Assembly (NCBI RefSeq): GCF_003061515.1
Contig: NZ_CP028924.1
Location: 3,286,001-3,350,000, forward strand
Reading direction: 5' to 3'
DNA from: Colwellia sp. Arc7-D
GTDB lineage: Bacteria; Pseudomonadota; Gammaproteobacteria; Enterobacterales; Alteromonadaceae
DNA length: 64,000 bases
Position numbers and translations under genes: made by a program. Under the pieces are notes generated by a model. The model saw only the letters and a list, made by a program, of their open reading frames with translations, searched no databases and was not told the DNA's origin. Below are positions 18,809 to 27,625 of the stretch, piece after piece (the first letter of the stretch is position 1; the number at the start of each line of letters is the position of its first letter).

Positions 18809-19171
18809 CTTTACATTTAACTTGTATAAACTCCTACGTTCACGTTTTTGAAAAATAATTTCAGATAATCCCCCTACCCTATTAAAGCTATCGTTAACTT
18901 CAAATTTATAAGTGCAAATTTCATAACTTACTGAGCGTTAAGTAGCTCAGGCAGCAAGAGTCACCTAGCTGCACCATAGACAAGTTTTATTATTTAAAGT
19001 TTAAGTACCTACTCTAGTATTCCAAACTGGAAAATCTCCAATTTATGCACTACGTTTTAAACAGCCAGATTATTGGGCTCTCTCCTGTGAATTGGCTAAC
19101 CTCAACTACTTTAACTAACTGCGTGCCTTATTGAAAAAACATATTGGTATGGCTCACAAGAGGGTAATCAC
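18809..19171. other. long leader region upstream of the exported aminotransferase
   Basis: No gene is apparent in these 363 bases. Two adjacent perfect hairpins lie at 18931-18950 and 18951-18972, about 200 bases before the next gene, so the transcript may have a structured 5' leader. A GAGGG ribosome-binding site precedes ATG 19172. Confidence 0.5.
18931..18972 (+). other. tandem stem-loops, possible structured RNA leader
   Basis: CTGAGC-N8-GCTCAG (18931-18950) is followed without a gap by GCAGC-N12-GCTGC (18951-18972). Both stems are perfect. There is no T-run. I cannot match this to a known riboswitch. Confidence 0.35.
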
Positions 19172-20482
19172 ATGCTAAGACGGAAATTTTTGGCTGGTTT
19201 AGGGATCAGTGTTGGTGCAAGTTTATTGGCTTCAAAACAACTACTGGCAGAAACCCAATTGCCGGTGAATAAAAGCAATGCTATCGCGCCAGCAGATTGG
19301 ACAGCATTACGTGACTTGTTTCCATTAACCAAAAAATACATTCAGTTATCTACATTTTTATTAACGTCCCACCCTAAACCTGTTTCTGATGCTATAGAAA
19401 TGCACAGACGTGGTTTAGATGAAAATCCTGCTGATTATTGGCACCATCGATTTGAAACAATTGATAATGATATCGCTGAGGTAGCAGCAGAGTATATGGG
19501 CGGTAAAGCTAAAAATATAGCATTAACAGACAGCACAACCATGGGGCTTGCCTTGATTTACAGTGGTTTAAAGTTGGCACCAGGAACAGAAATTTTACAA
19601 ACAGTCCATGATCACTACTCAACAGATATGTCATTAGCATACCGTGCAAGGCGCACTGGTGCGAAAGTTCGTCGGATAGCACTTTACGAAAACCCATCAA
19701 CCGTTAGCATAGCCGATGTAATTAAACGATTAAAAGAAGGAATTAACAAAAATACTCGTGTGGTTGCAGCGACATGGGTGCATTCGTCAACCGGTGTAAA
19801 ACTGCCCATTAGAGCGATGGCAAATGCTATTAATTTAATTAACCAAGACCGAAGTAAAGATCAACAGATACTATTTTGTGTCGACGGAGTCCACGGTTTT
19901 GGCATTGAAAATGAAGATATTACCACTTTAGGATGCGATTTTTTTGTCGCTGGCACACACAAATGGCTGTTTGGACCACGTGGGACCGGGGTTATTTGGG
20001 GAAACGATCGTGCTTGGGCAAACACTGAGCCGGTTATTCCTAGTTTTAGTGCCTCATATGATGTGTGGTTAGGCAATAGTGTTCAAGAGCAAGTCCCTAT
20101 GGGCGAGCATATGTCGCCAGGTGGGTTTCACTCTTTTGAACATCGCTGGGCCTTACCAGAGGCTTTTAAACTCCATATGCAACTGGGCAAAGCCAATGTG
20201 CAAAAACGCATTCACCAATTGAATACTCAAACAAAAGAAGGCTTGGCAAAAATGCGCCATGTAACGCTATACACGCCACAATCCAGTGAACTTTCTTCAG
20301 GCTTAGTGTGCTTCGACGTTGCAGGCATGAGCGCGGGTAATGTAGTGAAGAAGTTACACAGCAAAGGAATTATTATGAGTAGCACCCCTTATAGGAATAG
20401 CTACGCGCGATTTGCTCCGTCACTAATAAACAATGAGCAGGAAATTGAAAAAGCATTAAGCGAAATACAAGCATTAGCTTAA
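19172..20482 (+). CDS. Tat-exported class V aminotransferase-like PLP protein
   Basis: This is a PLP enzyme of the class V aminotransferase/cysteine desulfurase fold, most like isopenicillin-N epimerase-type members. The N-terminus has a twin-arginine signal (MLRRKFLAGLGISVGASLLA), suggesting export after PLP binding in the cytoplasm. The PLP lysine is Lys264 in GTHKWLFGPRGTG, and the cofactor-binding Asp238 lies in CVDGVHGFG. LTDSTTMGLALI at 118-129 is the phosphate-cradle region. At 436 residues it appears complete. The reaction cannot be deduced. A 14-bp terminator follows, shared with the converging yaaA. Confidence 0.85.
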   Translation: MLRRKFLAGLGISVGASLLASKQLLAETQLPVNKSNAIAPADWTALRDLFPLTKKYIQLSTFLLTSHPKPVSDAIEMHRRGLDENPADYWHHRFETIDNDIAEVAAEYMGGKAKNIALTDSTTMGLALIYSGLKLAPGTEILQTVHDHYSTDMSLAYRARRTGAKVRRIALYENPSTVSIADVIKRLKEGINKNTRVVAATWVHSSTGVKLPIRAMANAINLINQDRSKDQQILFCVDGVHGFGIENEDITTLGCDFFVAGTHKWLFGPRGTGVIWGNDRAWANTEPVIPSFSASYDVWLGNSVQEQVPMGEHMSPGGFHSFEHRWALPEAFKLHMQLGKANVQKRIHQLNTQTKEGLAKMRHVTLYTPQSSELSSGLVCFDVAGMSAGNVVKKLHSKGIIMSSTPYRNSYARFAPSLINNEQEIEKALSEIQALA

Positions 20483-20592
20483 GCACTGATAGTTGTTTGA
20501 TTTTGTTAAATAAAAATCCTGAAAGAAGCTATTTCCACTAAAAAAACATGAAGTAGGTATGGTGTAATTAACCGTTCAACGGTCTATTCTCT

Positions 20593-20630
20593 AAAAGCTA
20601 TAAAGGGCTACTTTTGCCTTTATAGCTTTT
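20593..20630. terminator. bidirectional terminator between the aminotransferase gene and yaaA
   Basis: AAAAGCTATAAAGG (20593-20606) and CCTTTATAGCTTTT (20617-20630) form a perfect 14-base stem with A- and T-runs at its ends. Part of the right arm is repeated just after it. Confidence 0.9.
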
Positions 20631-20690
20631 ATAGCTTTTATATTCAGTTCAATGGACTCAAGGTAATCGGCTTAAGGTAATCGATTTAAC

Positions 20691-21467
20691 TTAATCGGCT
20701 TCTTTGCGCAAAAACACCCAGTCATTTCCTTTACTTAAATCACTAGAATATTGATATCCCGCCACATCAAAGCCTTTTAACTTTTCAACATCTGTAATTT
20801 GATTTTCAATGATATAGCGCGCCATTAATCCGCGGGCTTTTTTAGCAAAAAAACTGATCATTTTATATTGACCATTTTTCCAATCTTTAAATGCGGGTGT
20901 AATAATTTCAGCTTTTAATACTTTCTTGTTAACCGATTTAAAATATTCATTTGAGGCTAAGTTAATTAAAACATTATCGCCTTGAGCAGTTAACGCTGTA
21001 TTTAAATGTTCGGTAATAATATCACCCCAAAATTGATACAAATTAGTGCCGCGATCATTATCTAATTTTTTACCCATTTCTAAGCGATAGGCTTGCATTA
21101 AATCTAGCGGCTTTAATAGCCCGTATAAGCCAGATAGTATTCGCAAATGCTGCTGTGCAAAGGCAAAATCTTTCTCGCTGAACGATGGAGCGTCTATACC
21201 GGTATAAACATCTCCATTAAAAGCTAATATCGCTTGGCGTGCATTTTCTGGCGTAAAAGGGGTTGCCCACTCACCAAAGCGCGCTGCATTTAAACCAGCT
21301 AATTTATCGCTGATACCCATTAATGAACTGATATCCGCTGGCGTTAATGTTTTACACTTTTTCATTAACACTTTGCTGTGTTCTAACAGTTCAGGCTGCG
21401 TAAATTTTTCAGTAGCAACCGGGGATTCATAATCAAGATTCTTAGCGGGAGAAACAACAAGCAACAT
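20691..21467 (-). CDS. yaaA: peroxide stress protein YaaA
   Basis: YaaA limits intracellular free iron and so reduces DNA and protein damage during hydrogen peroxide stress; in E. coli it is under OxyR control. The 258-residue protein starts [16 protein letters not shown], the family hallmark, and contains [42 protein letters not shown] and [14 protein letters not shown], all typical of the UPF0246/YaaA family. Length equals that of E. coli YaaA (258). It is monocistronic, divergent from the transaldolase gene; in E. coli yaaA is also close to talB. Confidence 0.95.
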   Translation of the reverse strand: MLLVVSPAKNLDYESPVATEKFTQPELLEHSKVLMKKCKTLTPADISSLMGISDKLAGLNAARFGEWATPFTPENARQAILAFNGDVYTGIDAPSFSEKDFAFAQQHLRILSGLYGLLKPLDLMQAYRLEMGKKLDNDRGTNLYQFWGDIITEHLNTALTAQGDNVLINLASNEYFKSVNKKVLKAEIITPAFKDWKNGQYKMISFFAKKARGLMARYIIENQITDVEKLKGFDVAGYQYSSDLSKGNDWVFLRKEAD

Positions 21468-21758
21468 TATATATCTACTCTACTTTAAAAAGTTTTTGCC
21501 ACTATAACACAGGAAAAAACGAATATAATTACCTGCATTATTAATTAATCATCTAGCGAATAGCTATTACCCTATCCAATAGCGTTTTTATATCATTTAT
21601 TTCGTCCTCATACTTGATAAATTATGAAAATTTGATACAAATAGAAGCGAATAAAACAGATACCTAGCAATGTCATCCTATCTTGCTCGAAAAACGTTGT
21701 AATATTTCATCAAATTTTACGTTTATACCCGTACCATTATTTATATCAAGGACATATT

Positions 21759-22712
21759 ATGACCGATCAATTATCTCAATTAAAAGCAATGACAACGGTT
21801 GTTGCAGACACTGGCGACATTGAAGCTATTGCTAAGTTTCAACCACAAGATGCGACGACAAACCCGTCTTTACTATTAAAAGCGGCTTCATTACCTAATT
21901 ATCAACAATTGCTTAAAACAGCTGTTGAGTGGGCAAAAACTCAATCTTCTGATCCTGATCAACAAGTGATTGATGCTGCAGACAAACTTTCAGTATTAAT
22001 TGGTTTAGAAATTTTAAAAATAGTACCGGGTAGAATTTCAACAGAAGTTGATGCACGCCTTTCATTTGATACTAAAGCGTCTATTGATAAAGCACATAAA
22101 CTTATTGCTATGTACAACGAAGCAGGTATTACTAATGATCGTATATTGATCAAAATAGCTTCAACATGGGAAGGTATTAAAGCTGCTGAGCAATTAGAGC
22201 GTGAAGACATTAACTGTAACCTAACCTTATTGTTTAGTTTTGCTCAAGCACAAGCTTGTGCTGAAGCTAACATTTACCTTATTTCTCCTTTTGTAGGCCG
22301 TATTTTAGATTGGTACAAAAAGGATACTGGCCGCACTGATTATTCAGCGAGCGAAGATCCTGGCGTAGTTTCAGTCACTAGCATTTATAATTACTACAAA
22401 GCAAAAGGTCACAATACCGTTGTAATGGGTGCGAGTTTCCGAAATATTGGTGAGATACTTGAACTAGCCGGTTGTGACCGTTTAACCATTAGCCCTAACC
22501 TAATGGACGAGTTAGCGAACTCAACTGAAACTGTTGAACAAAAATTGTTTAGTGACCAAGCACCTTTAGAGAAAGAAGCAGCACTTAGCGAAGCACAATT
22601 TAGATGGGAAATGAATGAAGATGCAATGGCAACTGAAAAGCTAGCCGAAGGCATTCGTAATTTCACTATTGATCAAGTTAAACTTGAGCAACAATTGAAG
22701 GCAATGCTTTAA
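21759..22712 (+). CDS. talB: transaldolase
   Basis: Transaldolase moves a dihydroxyacetone unit between sugar phosphates in the non-oxidative pentose phosphate pathway. The 317-residue sequence is colinear with E. coli TalB (317): TTVVADTGD near 12-20, [10 protein letters not shown] at 31-40, and the Schiff-base Lys132 in [11 protein letters not shown], at exactly the E. coli position. [10 protein letters not shown] and [11 protein letters not shown] complete the barrel. AAGGACAT precedes the ATG. A small DUF3545-type gene follows on the same strand. Confidence 0.97.
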   Translation: MTDQLSQLKAMTTVVADTGDIEAIAKFQPQDATTNPSLLLKAASLPNYQQLLKTAVEWAKTQSSDPDQQVIDAADKLSVLIGLEILKIVPGRISTEVDARLSFDTKASIDKAHKLIAMYNEAGITNDRILIKIASTWEGIKAAEQLEREDINCNLTLLFSFAQAQACAEANIYLISPFVGRILDWYKKDTGRTDYSASEDPGVVSVTSIYNYYKAKGHNTVVMGASFRNIGEILELAGCDRLTISPNLMDELANSTETVEQKLFSDQAPLEKEAALSEAQFRWEMNEDAMATEKLAEGIRNFTIDQVKLEQQLKAML

Positions 22713-22834
22713 ACTTTTTTCATTAATAACTTAGTTGAATGTATGATTTTGTAACTAGATTGCAAAATAATGTTTCTATTTTATAAGCAACTGTGGTATT
22801 AAAAAGCTGCAGTTGTAGAAACAAGGAGCATACC

Positions 22835-23008
22835 ATGGATAAATTTCAACAAGTATTGGGCTCAATAGGCGCTCAGCCAAAATCAAGTCCGAGTAATAAT
22901 AAAAAAAGAAAGTGGCGTGAAATCGAACAACTGAAAGAAAAATTTCAACTGGAAAAAGAATTGAAAGCATATGATGATTCTTTAGAAAGCATGTTGAAAG
23001 AGTTTTAA
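22835..23008 (+). CDS. small DUF3545-type protein (57 residues)
   Basis: This is a short, highly charged protein of unknown function. The start at ATG 22835 is chosen for its strong AAGGAG site seven bases upstream; the open frame extends 14 codons further up without support. The pattern MDKFQQVLGSIG, then a flexible serine/proline stretch, then KKRKWREIEQLKEKFQLEKEL matches what I recall of the DUF3545 family of Alteromonadales and Vibrionales, with a conserved KKRKWREIE core and a single helix. It may be nucleic-acid or ribosome associated given the basic patch, but this is a guess. A terminator follows. Confidence 0.65.
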   Translation: MDKFQQVLGSIGAQPKSSPSNNKKRKWREIEQLKEKFQLEKELKAYDDSLESMLKEF

Positions 23009-23046
23009 CTAAGCAATGTAGTGCTAATAAAATATTTAAAACGAAT

Positions 23047-23074
23047 AAAACCCGGAACTTACCGGGTTTTTTAT
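23047..23074 (+). terminator. intrinsic terminator after the DUF3545-type gene
   Basis: AAAACCCGG (23047-23055) and CCGGGTTTT (23062-23070) form a stem with a six-base loop, followed by more T. It lies inside the upstream extension of the next open frame, which supports the later start at 23099 for that gene. Confidence 0.88.
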
Positions 23075-23098
23075 TGGCACTTTATAAAGAAGAAGCAA

Positions 23099-23695
23099 AT
23101 GGTAAATAAAGCCGTAGGTCTAGGTAATAGCTCCGCCAGTATAATTTTCTATATAAAAAACCGCCCTCCGCTCGATATCTATCAAAACCTGAATATTGTG
23201 AAGCCGTTAATGCCTGGAGAAATTAGTCATATTTGTCAGGAAACCGGCAATCATTGGCGGAAAATTTTTAATGTTTACGCTAAATTAATCTTTGAGTTGT
23301 CGCCTCATGAGTTTTCAACTTGGCAAAAATTAAGAGATGAGCTTCTTTTACAAAAACATAGCGAGCATTGCTTACTTTTTTCAGCGCCTAATTTAACGAC
23401 TAACTTAACGGCTAACTCAGCATCAATTCCACATCAAACTTCTGATGCTAGTACAACTCAAGCACCCTATTTCACATCAACTAACCCTCGTAAAAAACTG
23501 CACATAGTCTTAGGCAAAGGTTATGCTGAACACCTTAACCTTTGTAGCGACAGTATCTGGCTTAGCCATGACTTTGCGATTAATCATAAATTAGGTCTTA
23601 TTATCTGCCCATATTTCGATTATCGACAGTTATCAAATATAAAAATAACACAGTTAGCGGGGTTAATTCAGCAGCATGCTCCGCCACTTGTATAG
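23099..23695 (+). CDS. hypothetical protein, about 198 residues
   Basis: I do not assign a family. The frame is open from 23021, but a transcription terminator at 23047-23074 makes ATG 23099 (MVNKAVGLGNSS) the more sensible start, with a weak AAGAAG site before it. The protein is soluble. An N-terminal alpha/beta half contains NHWRKIFNVYAKLIFEL, a Thr/Ser/Asn-rich linker follows near residues 103-130, and a C-terminal half contains KLHIVLGKGYAEHLNL and LICPYFDYRQLSNIKITQLAGLI. The KLHIVLGKGYAE segment looks like a conserved core. No membrane segments are seen. Neighbours (transaldolase, parC) give no clue to its role. Confidence 0.65.
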   Translation: MVNKAVGLGNSSASIIFYIKNRPPLDIYQNLNIVKPLMPGEISHICQETGNHWRKIFNVYAKLIFELSPHEFSTWQKLRDELLLQKHSEHCLLFSAPNLTTNLTANSASIPHQTSDASTTQAPYFTSTNPRKKLHIVLGKGYAEHLNLCSDSIWLSHDFAINHKLGLIICPYFDYRQLSNIKITQLAGLIQQHAPPLV

Positions 23696-23803
23696 CATCT
23701 TCAAAGCCTGCTTATTATTATGCTTTTGTAAAGTCTGTATTAAAACGATATTCAGTAATATCCCCCTTGTAACGTATCAATTGGCTAAGCTATCAACTGA
23801 GCA

Positions 23804-23840
23804 TAAAAAAAGCCTCAAGGATATATCCTTAAGGCTTTGT
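23804..23840. terminator. bidirectional terminator before parC
   Basis: A 13-base stem with one mismatch (23809-23821 with 23826-23838) and a four-base loop lies between the converging hypothetical gene and parC, with an A-run before it and T-rich sequence after. Confidence 0.85.
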
Positions 23841-23927
23841 TGATAATGTCACGTTAAATACTTATTCAGTGAATTATCTAGTGAACTTATTATATTTGAG
23901 TATGGCTTAGCGCTTCAAACTGAAATA

Positions 23928-26216
23928 TTAACTCTCAGGGATCTCAGGCTCTATATCGTTAGCTAGCTGCTCTACAACGATATTATCAACACGCTGTAAG
24001 CCTCTAGGTAACTTATTACCACGGCGACCACGCTCACCTTTGTAATGTTCAATATCGCTAGCTTTAAGGGTTAGTTTTCGCTTACCAGCATGCAAAGTAA
24101 CCGCACTACCTGGCGGTAACACTTCAAGCAATGTTACATACTCTTCGCGAGCCTTAGCTCTTGCTGTAGGAATATTAATAATTTTATTACCCTTACCTTT
24201 ACTCAAAATAGGTAAGTCTTTGATTGGGAATACTAACATACGCCCTTCTGAGGTAATTGAAAGTACCAACTCTGTTTCCAGATCAGTAATGACTCTTGGT
24301 GTCATTACTTTTGCAGCGGCTGATAAGCTAAGCAGTGCTTTACCATTTTTATTACGACTAACCATATCGGCAAAACTGCCAACAAAGCCATAACCGGCAT
24401 CACTACTTAATAAATATCGACTTTCGTCATCTGCCATCAGTACTTTTTCAAAGTATTCGCCACTGGCTAAGTTAAAACGACCAGTCAGTGGTTCGCCCTG
24501 GCTACGTGCTGTAGGCAGACTATGTGCATCAGTGGCGTATGCTCTACCAGCGGAGTCAATAAACACCACAGGGCGATTACTACGCCCCTTAGCTGAGCAT
24601 AAGTATTCATCGCCTGACTTGTAACTTAACGCATGTGCATCAATGTCATGACCTTTAGCACAACGTGCCCAACCTTTTTGAGAGACAACAACAGTGACTG
24701 ACTCACTCGGCATCAAATCTTTTTCTGACAAGGCTTTTGCTTCACTTCGCTCAACAATAACTGAACGACGGTCATCACCATACTTTTCAGCGGCTTCTAA
24801 AATTTCTTTTTTCATGAGCGTGTTCATGCGCGCTTTAGAACCCAGTGTTTTTTCAAGATATTCGCGTTCAATATTCAACTCGTCTTGTTCAGCTCGAATT
24901 TTAATTTCTTCAAGCTTAGCAAGTTGACGTAATTTAATTTCTAATATTGATTCAGCTTGACGATCAGACAAGTCAAAACGAGACATTAACTCAGCTTTTG
25001 GATTATCAAAGCCTCTGATGATCTCTATAACTTCATCAATATTTAGATAAGCGATAAGTAAGCCATCTAAAATATGTAATCGTGCTAATACTTTATCTAA
25101 TCTATATTGCAAACGGCGACGAACAGTTTCACGTCGATACTCCAACCATTCGCTTAAAATTGTTCTAATATCTTTAACCGCAGGTTTGTTGTTCAAACCA
25201 ATCATGTTTAAGTTCACACGAAAGTTTTTTTCTAAATCTGTGGTTGCAAATAAGTGCTGCATAAGTTGTTCAATATCAACACGATTAGAGCGTGGAACAA
25301 CGACTAAACGGATTGGATTTTCATGATCAGACTCATCACGTAAATCAACCACCATTGGCAGTTTCTTAGCTTGCATTTGATTAGCAATTTGTTCTAATAT
25401 TTTACCACCTGAGGCTTGATGCGGTAGCGCGGTAATTACAACTTCACCATGTAATATCTCGTATACAGCACGCATTTTAATGCTACCACGACCCGTTTGA
25501 TAAATTTTTTCGATGTCAGCTTTGAGCGTTATAATTTCAGCATCAGTCGGGTAATCAGGTCCTTTGATAATCTCGAGTAAATCGCTTAACTCAGCTTTGG
25601 GTTGCTCAATAAGATGAATACATGCGCTAGCCACTTCTCTGACATTATGTGGCGGTATATCTGTCGCCATGCCCACTGCTATACCGGTAATACCATTAAG
25701 TAATATATGCGGTAATCTTGCCGGTAACGTTTTAGGCTCTTTCATGGTGCCGTCGAAATTAGGCGTCCAATCAACGGTTCCTTGGCCAAGTTCTGCGAGT
25801 AGCACTTCACTAAAACGAGATAAACGCGCTTCGGTATAACGCATAGCAGCAAAGGATTTAGGATCGTCAGGCGCGCCCCAGTTTCCTTGTCCGTCAACTA
25901 ACGGGTATCGGTATGAAAATGGCTGAGCCATTAACACCATGGCTTCATAACAAGCTGAATCACCATGGGGATGAAACTTACCTAATACATCACCAACAGT
26001 ACGGGCTGATTTTTTATATTTTGCCAACGCAGACAAACCAAGCTCTGACATTGCATAAACGATACGACGTTGCACAGGTTTCAAACCGTCGCCAATATGC
26101 GGCAAAGCTCGATCCATAATGACATACATGGAGTAATTTAAATAAGCTTCTTCGGTGAACTGCCTTAAGGGCCGTTGCTCAATACCGTCTAAACTAAAGT
26201 CGATCGCATCTGACAT
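23928..26216 (-). CDS. parC: DNA topoisomerase IV subunit A
   Basis: ParC is the cleavage-rejoining subunit of topoisomerase IV, which unlinks daughter chromosomes. The 762-residue protein has the N-terminal breakage-reunion domain with catalytic Tyr127 in [12 protein letters not shown] and the quinolone-determining segment [13 protein letters not shown] with Ser87 and Glu91, the residues found in susceptible strains. The C-terminal domain carries divergent five-blade repeats ([20 protein letters not shown]). ParC rather than GyrA is indicated by the length, the SACYEAMV segment and the lack of a full GyrA-box tail. parE is 4 kb away on the same strand, separated by two GGDEF genes and a VOC gene. 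Confidence 0.96.
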   Translation of the reverse strand: MSDAIDFSLDGIEQRPLRQFTEEAYLNYSMYVIMDRALPHIGDGLKPVQRRIVYAMSELGLSALAKYKKSARTVGDVLGKFHPHGDSACYEAMVLMAQPFSYRYPLVDGQGNWGAPDDPKSFAAMRYTEARLSRFSEVLLAELGQGTVDWTPNFDGTMKEPKTLPARLPHILLNGITGIAVGMATDIPPHNVREVASACIHLIEQPKAELSDLLEIIKGPDYPTDAEIITLKADIEKIYQTGRGSIKMRAVYEILHGEVVITALPHQASGGKILEQIANQMQAKKLPMVVDLRDESDHENPIRLVVVPRSNRVDIEQLMQHLFATTDLEKNFRVNLNMIGLNNKPAVKDIRTILSEWLEYRRETVRRRLQYRLDKVLARLHILDGLLIAYLNIDEVIEIIRGFDNPKAELMSRFDLSDRQAESILEIKLRQLAKLEEIKIRAEQDELNIEREYLEKTLGSKARMNTLMKKEILEAAEKYGDDRRSVIVERSEAKALSEKDLMPSESVTVVVSQKGWARCAKGHDIDAHALSYKSGDEYLCSAKGRSNRPVVFIDSAGRAYATDAHSLPTARSQGEPLTGRFNLASGEYFEKVLMADDESRYLLSSDAGYGFVGSFADMVSRNKNGKALLSLSAAAKVMTPRVITDLETELVLSITSEGRMLVFPIKDLPILSKGKGNKIINIPTARAKAREEYVTLLEVLPPGSAVTLHAGKRKLTLKASDIEHYKGERGRRGNKLPRGLQRVDNIVVEQLANDIEPEIPES

Positions 26217-26362
26217 GAAATTGTTCCTTAAAAGTTCGATTAATGCCGAGTTATTAAGCGTAACTTCTATTATTATTGTTCTAGGGGTAGCTTAGCTGAT
26301 TATACTGGAGGAAAGTATACTTTTAGCTGATAAATATCTCACAATAGTGAATATTGTTAGTT

Positions 26363-27625
26363 TTATTTCTTTTCATTAGTGAAGCTAAAAACTTGGTTAC
26401 GGCCATTAATTTTTGCTTGATACATAGCTAAATCTGCAGCATGTAACAAACTATCAAAATTTTCTTTTACATCTCTAATGCTCGCAATGCCAATACTCAC
26501 GGTAACAGAGCTATTAAGCTTTGAGTTTTTATTGCTATGGTCTTGAATGCTGTCTTGAATTTTTTCACGTATATGCTCAGCAATGGCACGTGCTTGCTCA
26601 ATAGTTGCGTCAGGTAGAATAGCAGCAAACTCTTCGCCGCCTATACGTGCAAAGAAATCTCTTGAACGCATTGTTTCAGCGGCTAAAGCGGCGACATTAC
26701 AAATTACACTGTCGCCAACGTCATGACCTAAGTTATCGTTTATCATTTTAAAGTTATCAATATCTAACATTAAAATACTCAGTTCTTTATCTGAAGATAA
26801 TGCTTTATGCATGTATGCATCGCCACTATTGAAGAATGCGCGACGATTTGGTAATTGCGTTAAACTATCGGTTTTAGCTAATAACTTTAATGCTCGACGA
26901 ATTTTAAACTGTCTAACAAGCAGTAAGAAAAATACGCTAACTGCAACAATAAAAATAACGATATTAATCTGCTGTTGAGTGCGTTCTGACTCTGCCCGCG
27001 TAAGTGCATATTGCTTTATTTCATTATTTTGGGTAAGCAATTCATTTTCTTCATGCTTCTTCTCAATATTATATTTTTCATTTAAACGGTTAACGCGTAA
27101 TTCTTTTTGTTGTTTCAAGTGCGCAAAATATTTTTTTATATATTTTTTCTTACTATCAAAGGCAAGCTTATCTTCACCCTGTCTTTGATATACATTAGAC
27201 AAAAGTAAATAAGAATCGGCAAATAATGGTGAGTCGAGTTGCTTTTTGGTGAGTGATGGCTCAAGTAATATTGCTTTATTAAGCCAGTTAATAACTTTGT
27301 GTTCTTGCCCTTTAATATCTGAGATATTAGCCCTAATGACATTTAAAAGGTATTGCTCTGCAATATTTAAAGTTAACCCTGTAGCTTGTAATTCCAAAAG
27401 TTTAACTTGTGCGGCTGCCTTGTCATGCTCGCTCAACACTTTAAGTGAGTATACTGCCCCGCTAATTAGCCATTCTTGCTTTAAATTAACCTGATTAATT
27501 TGAGGACTATCAGCAGATGTAAATGCCTGTTGTTGACCAATGACTTCATCAGCATGGGCTTGCATATTGCTCGATATAGCCCAAAAAAATAATACAAAAA
27601 ATTTAAACATTAAATATTTACGCAT
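26363..27625 (-). CDS. membrane diguanylate cyclase (GGDEF)
   Basis: This protein should make cyclic di-GMP from two GTP. Of its 420 residues, 1-25 form a signal or anchor segment and 26-215 are a helical, TPR-like periplasmic region ending in a charged coiled coil. Residues about 220-238 form a membrane helix, and the GGDEF domain follows. Its signature is GGEEF at 329-333, with an inhibitory I-site RSRD at 320-323 exactly five residues before it, so both catalysis and product inhibition should be intact. The start overlaps the stop of the upstream diguanylate cyclase gene by eight bases. There is no EAL domain. Confidence 0.9.
   Translation of the reverse strand: MRKYLMFKFFVLFFWAISSNMQAHADEVIGQQQAFTSADSPQINQVNLKQEWLISGAVYSLKVLSEHDKAAAQVKLLELQATGLTLNIAEQYLLNVIRANISDIKGQEHKVINWLNKAILLEPSLTKKQLDSPLFADSYLLLSNVYQRQGEDKLAFDSKKKYIKKYFAHLKQQKELRVNRLNEKYNIEKKHEENELLTQNNEIKQYALTRAESERTQQQINIVIFIVAVSVFFLLLVRQFKIRRALKLLAKTDSLTQLPNRRAFFNSGDAYMHKALSSDKELSILMLDIDNFKMINDNLGHDVGDSVICNVAALAAETMRSRDFFARIGGEEFAAILPDATIEQARAIAEHIREKIQDSIQDHSNKNSKLNSSVTVSIGIASIRDVKENFDSLLHAADLAMYQAKINGRNQVFSFTNEKK

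Noticed and set aside
21750..21763. GACATATTATG before talB, similar to the cluster palindrome
   Set aside because: It is not a full palindrome and is made of the ribosome-binding site plus start codon; resemblance is likely chance.
23021..23098. Upstream extension of the hypothetical gene at 23099
   Set aside because: It spans a transcription terminator at 23047-23074.
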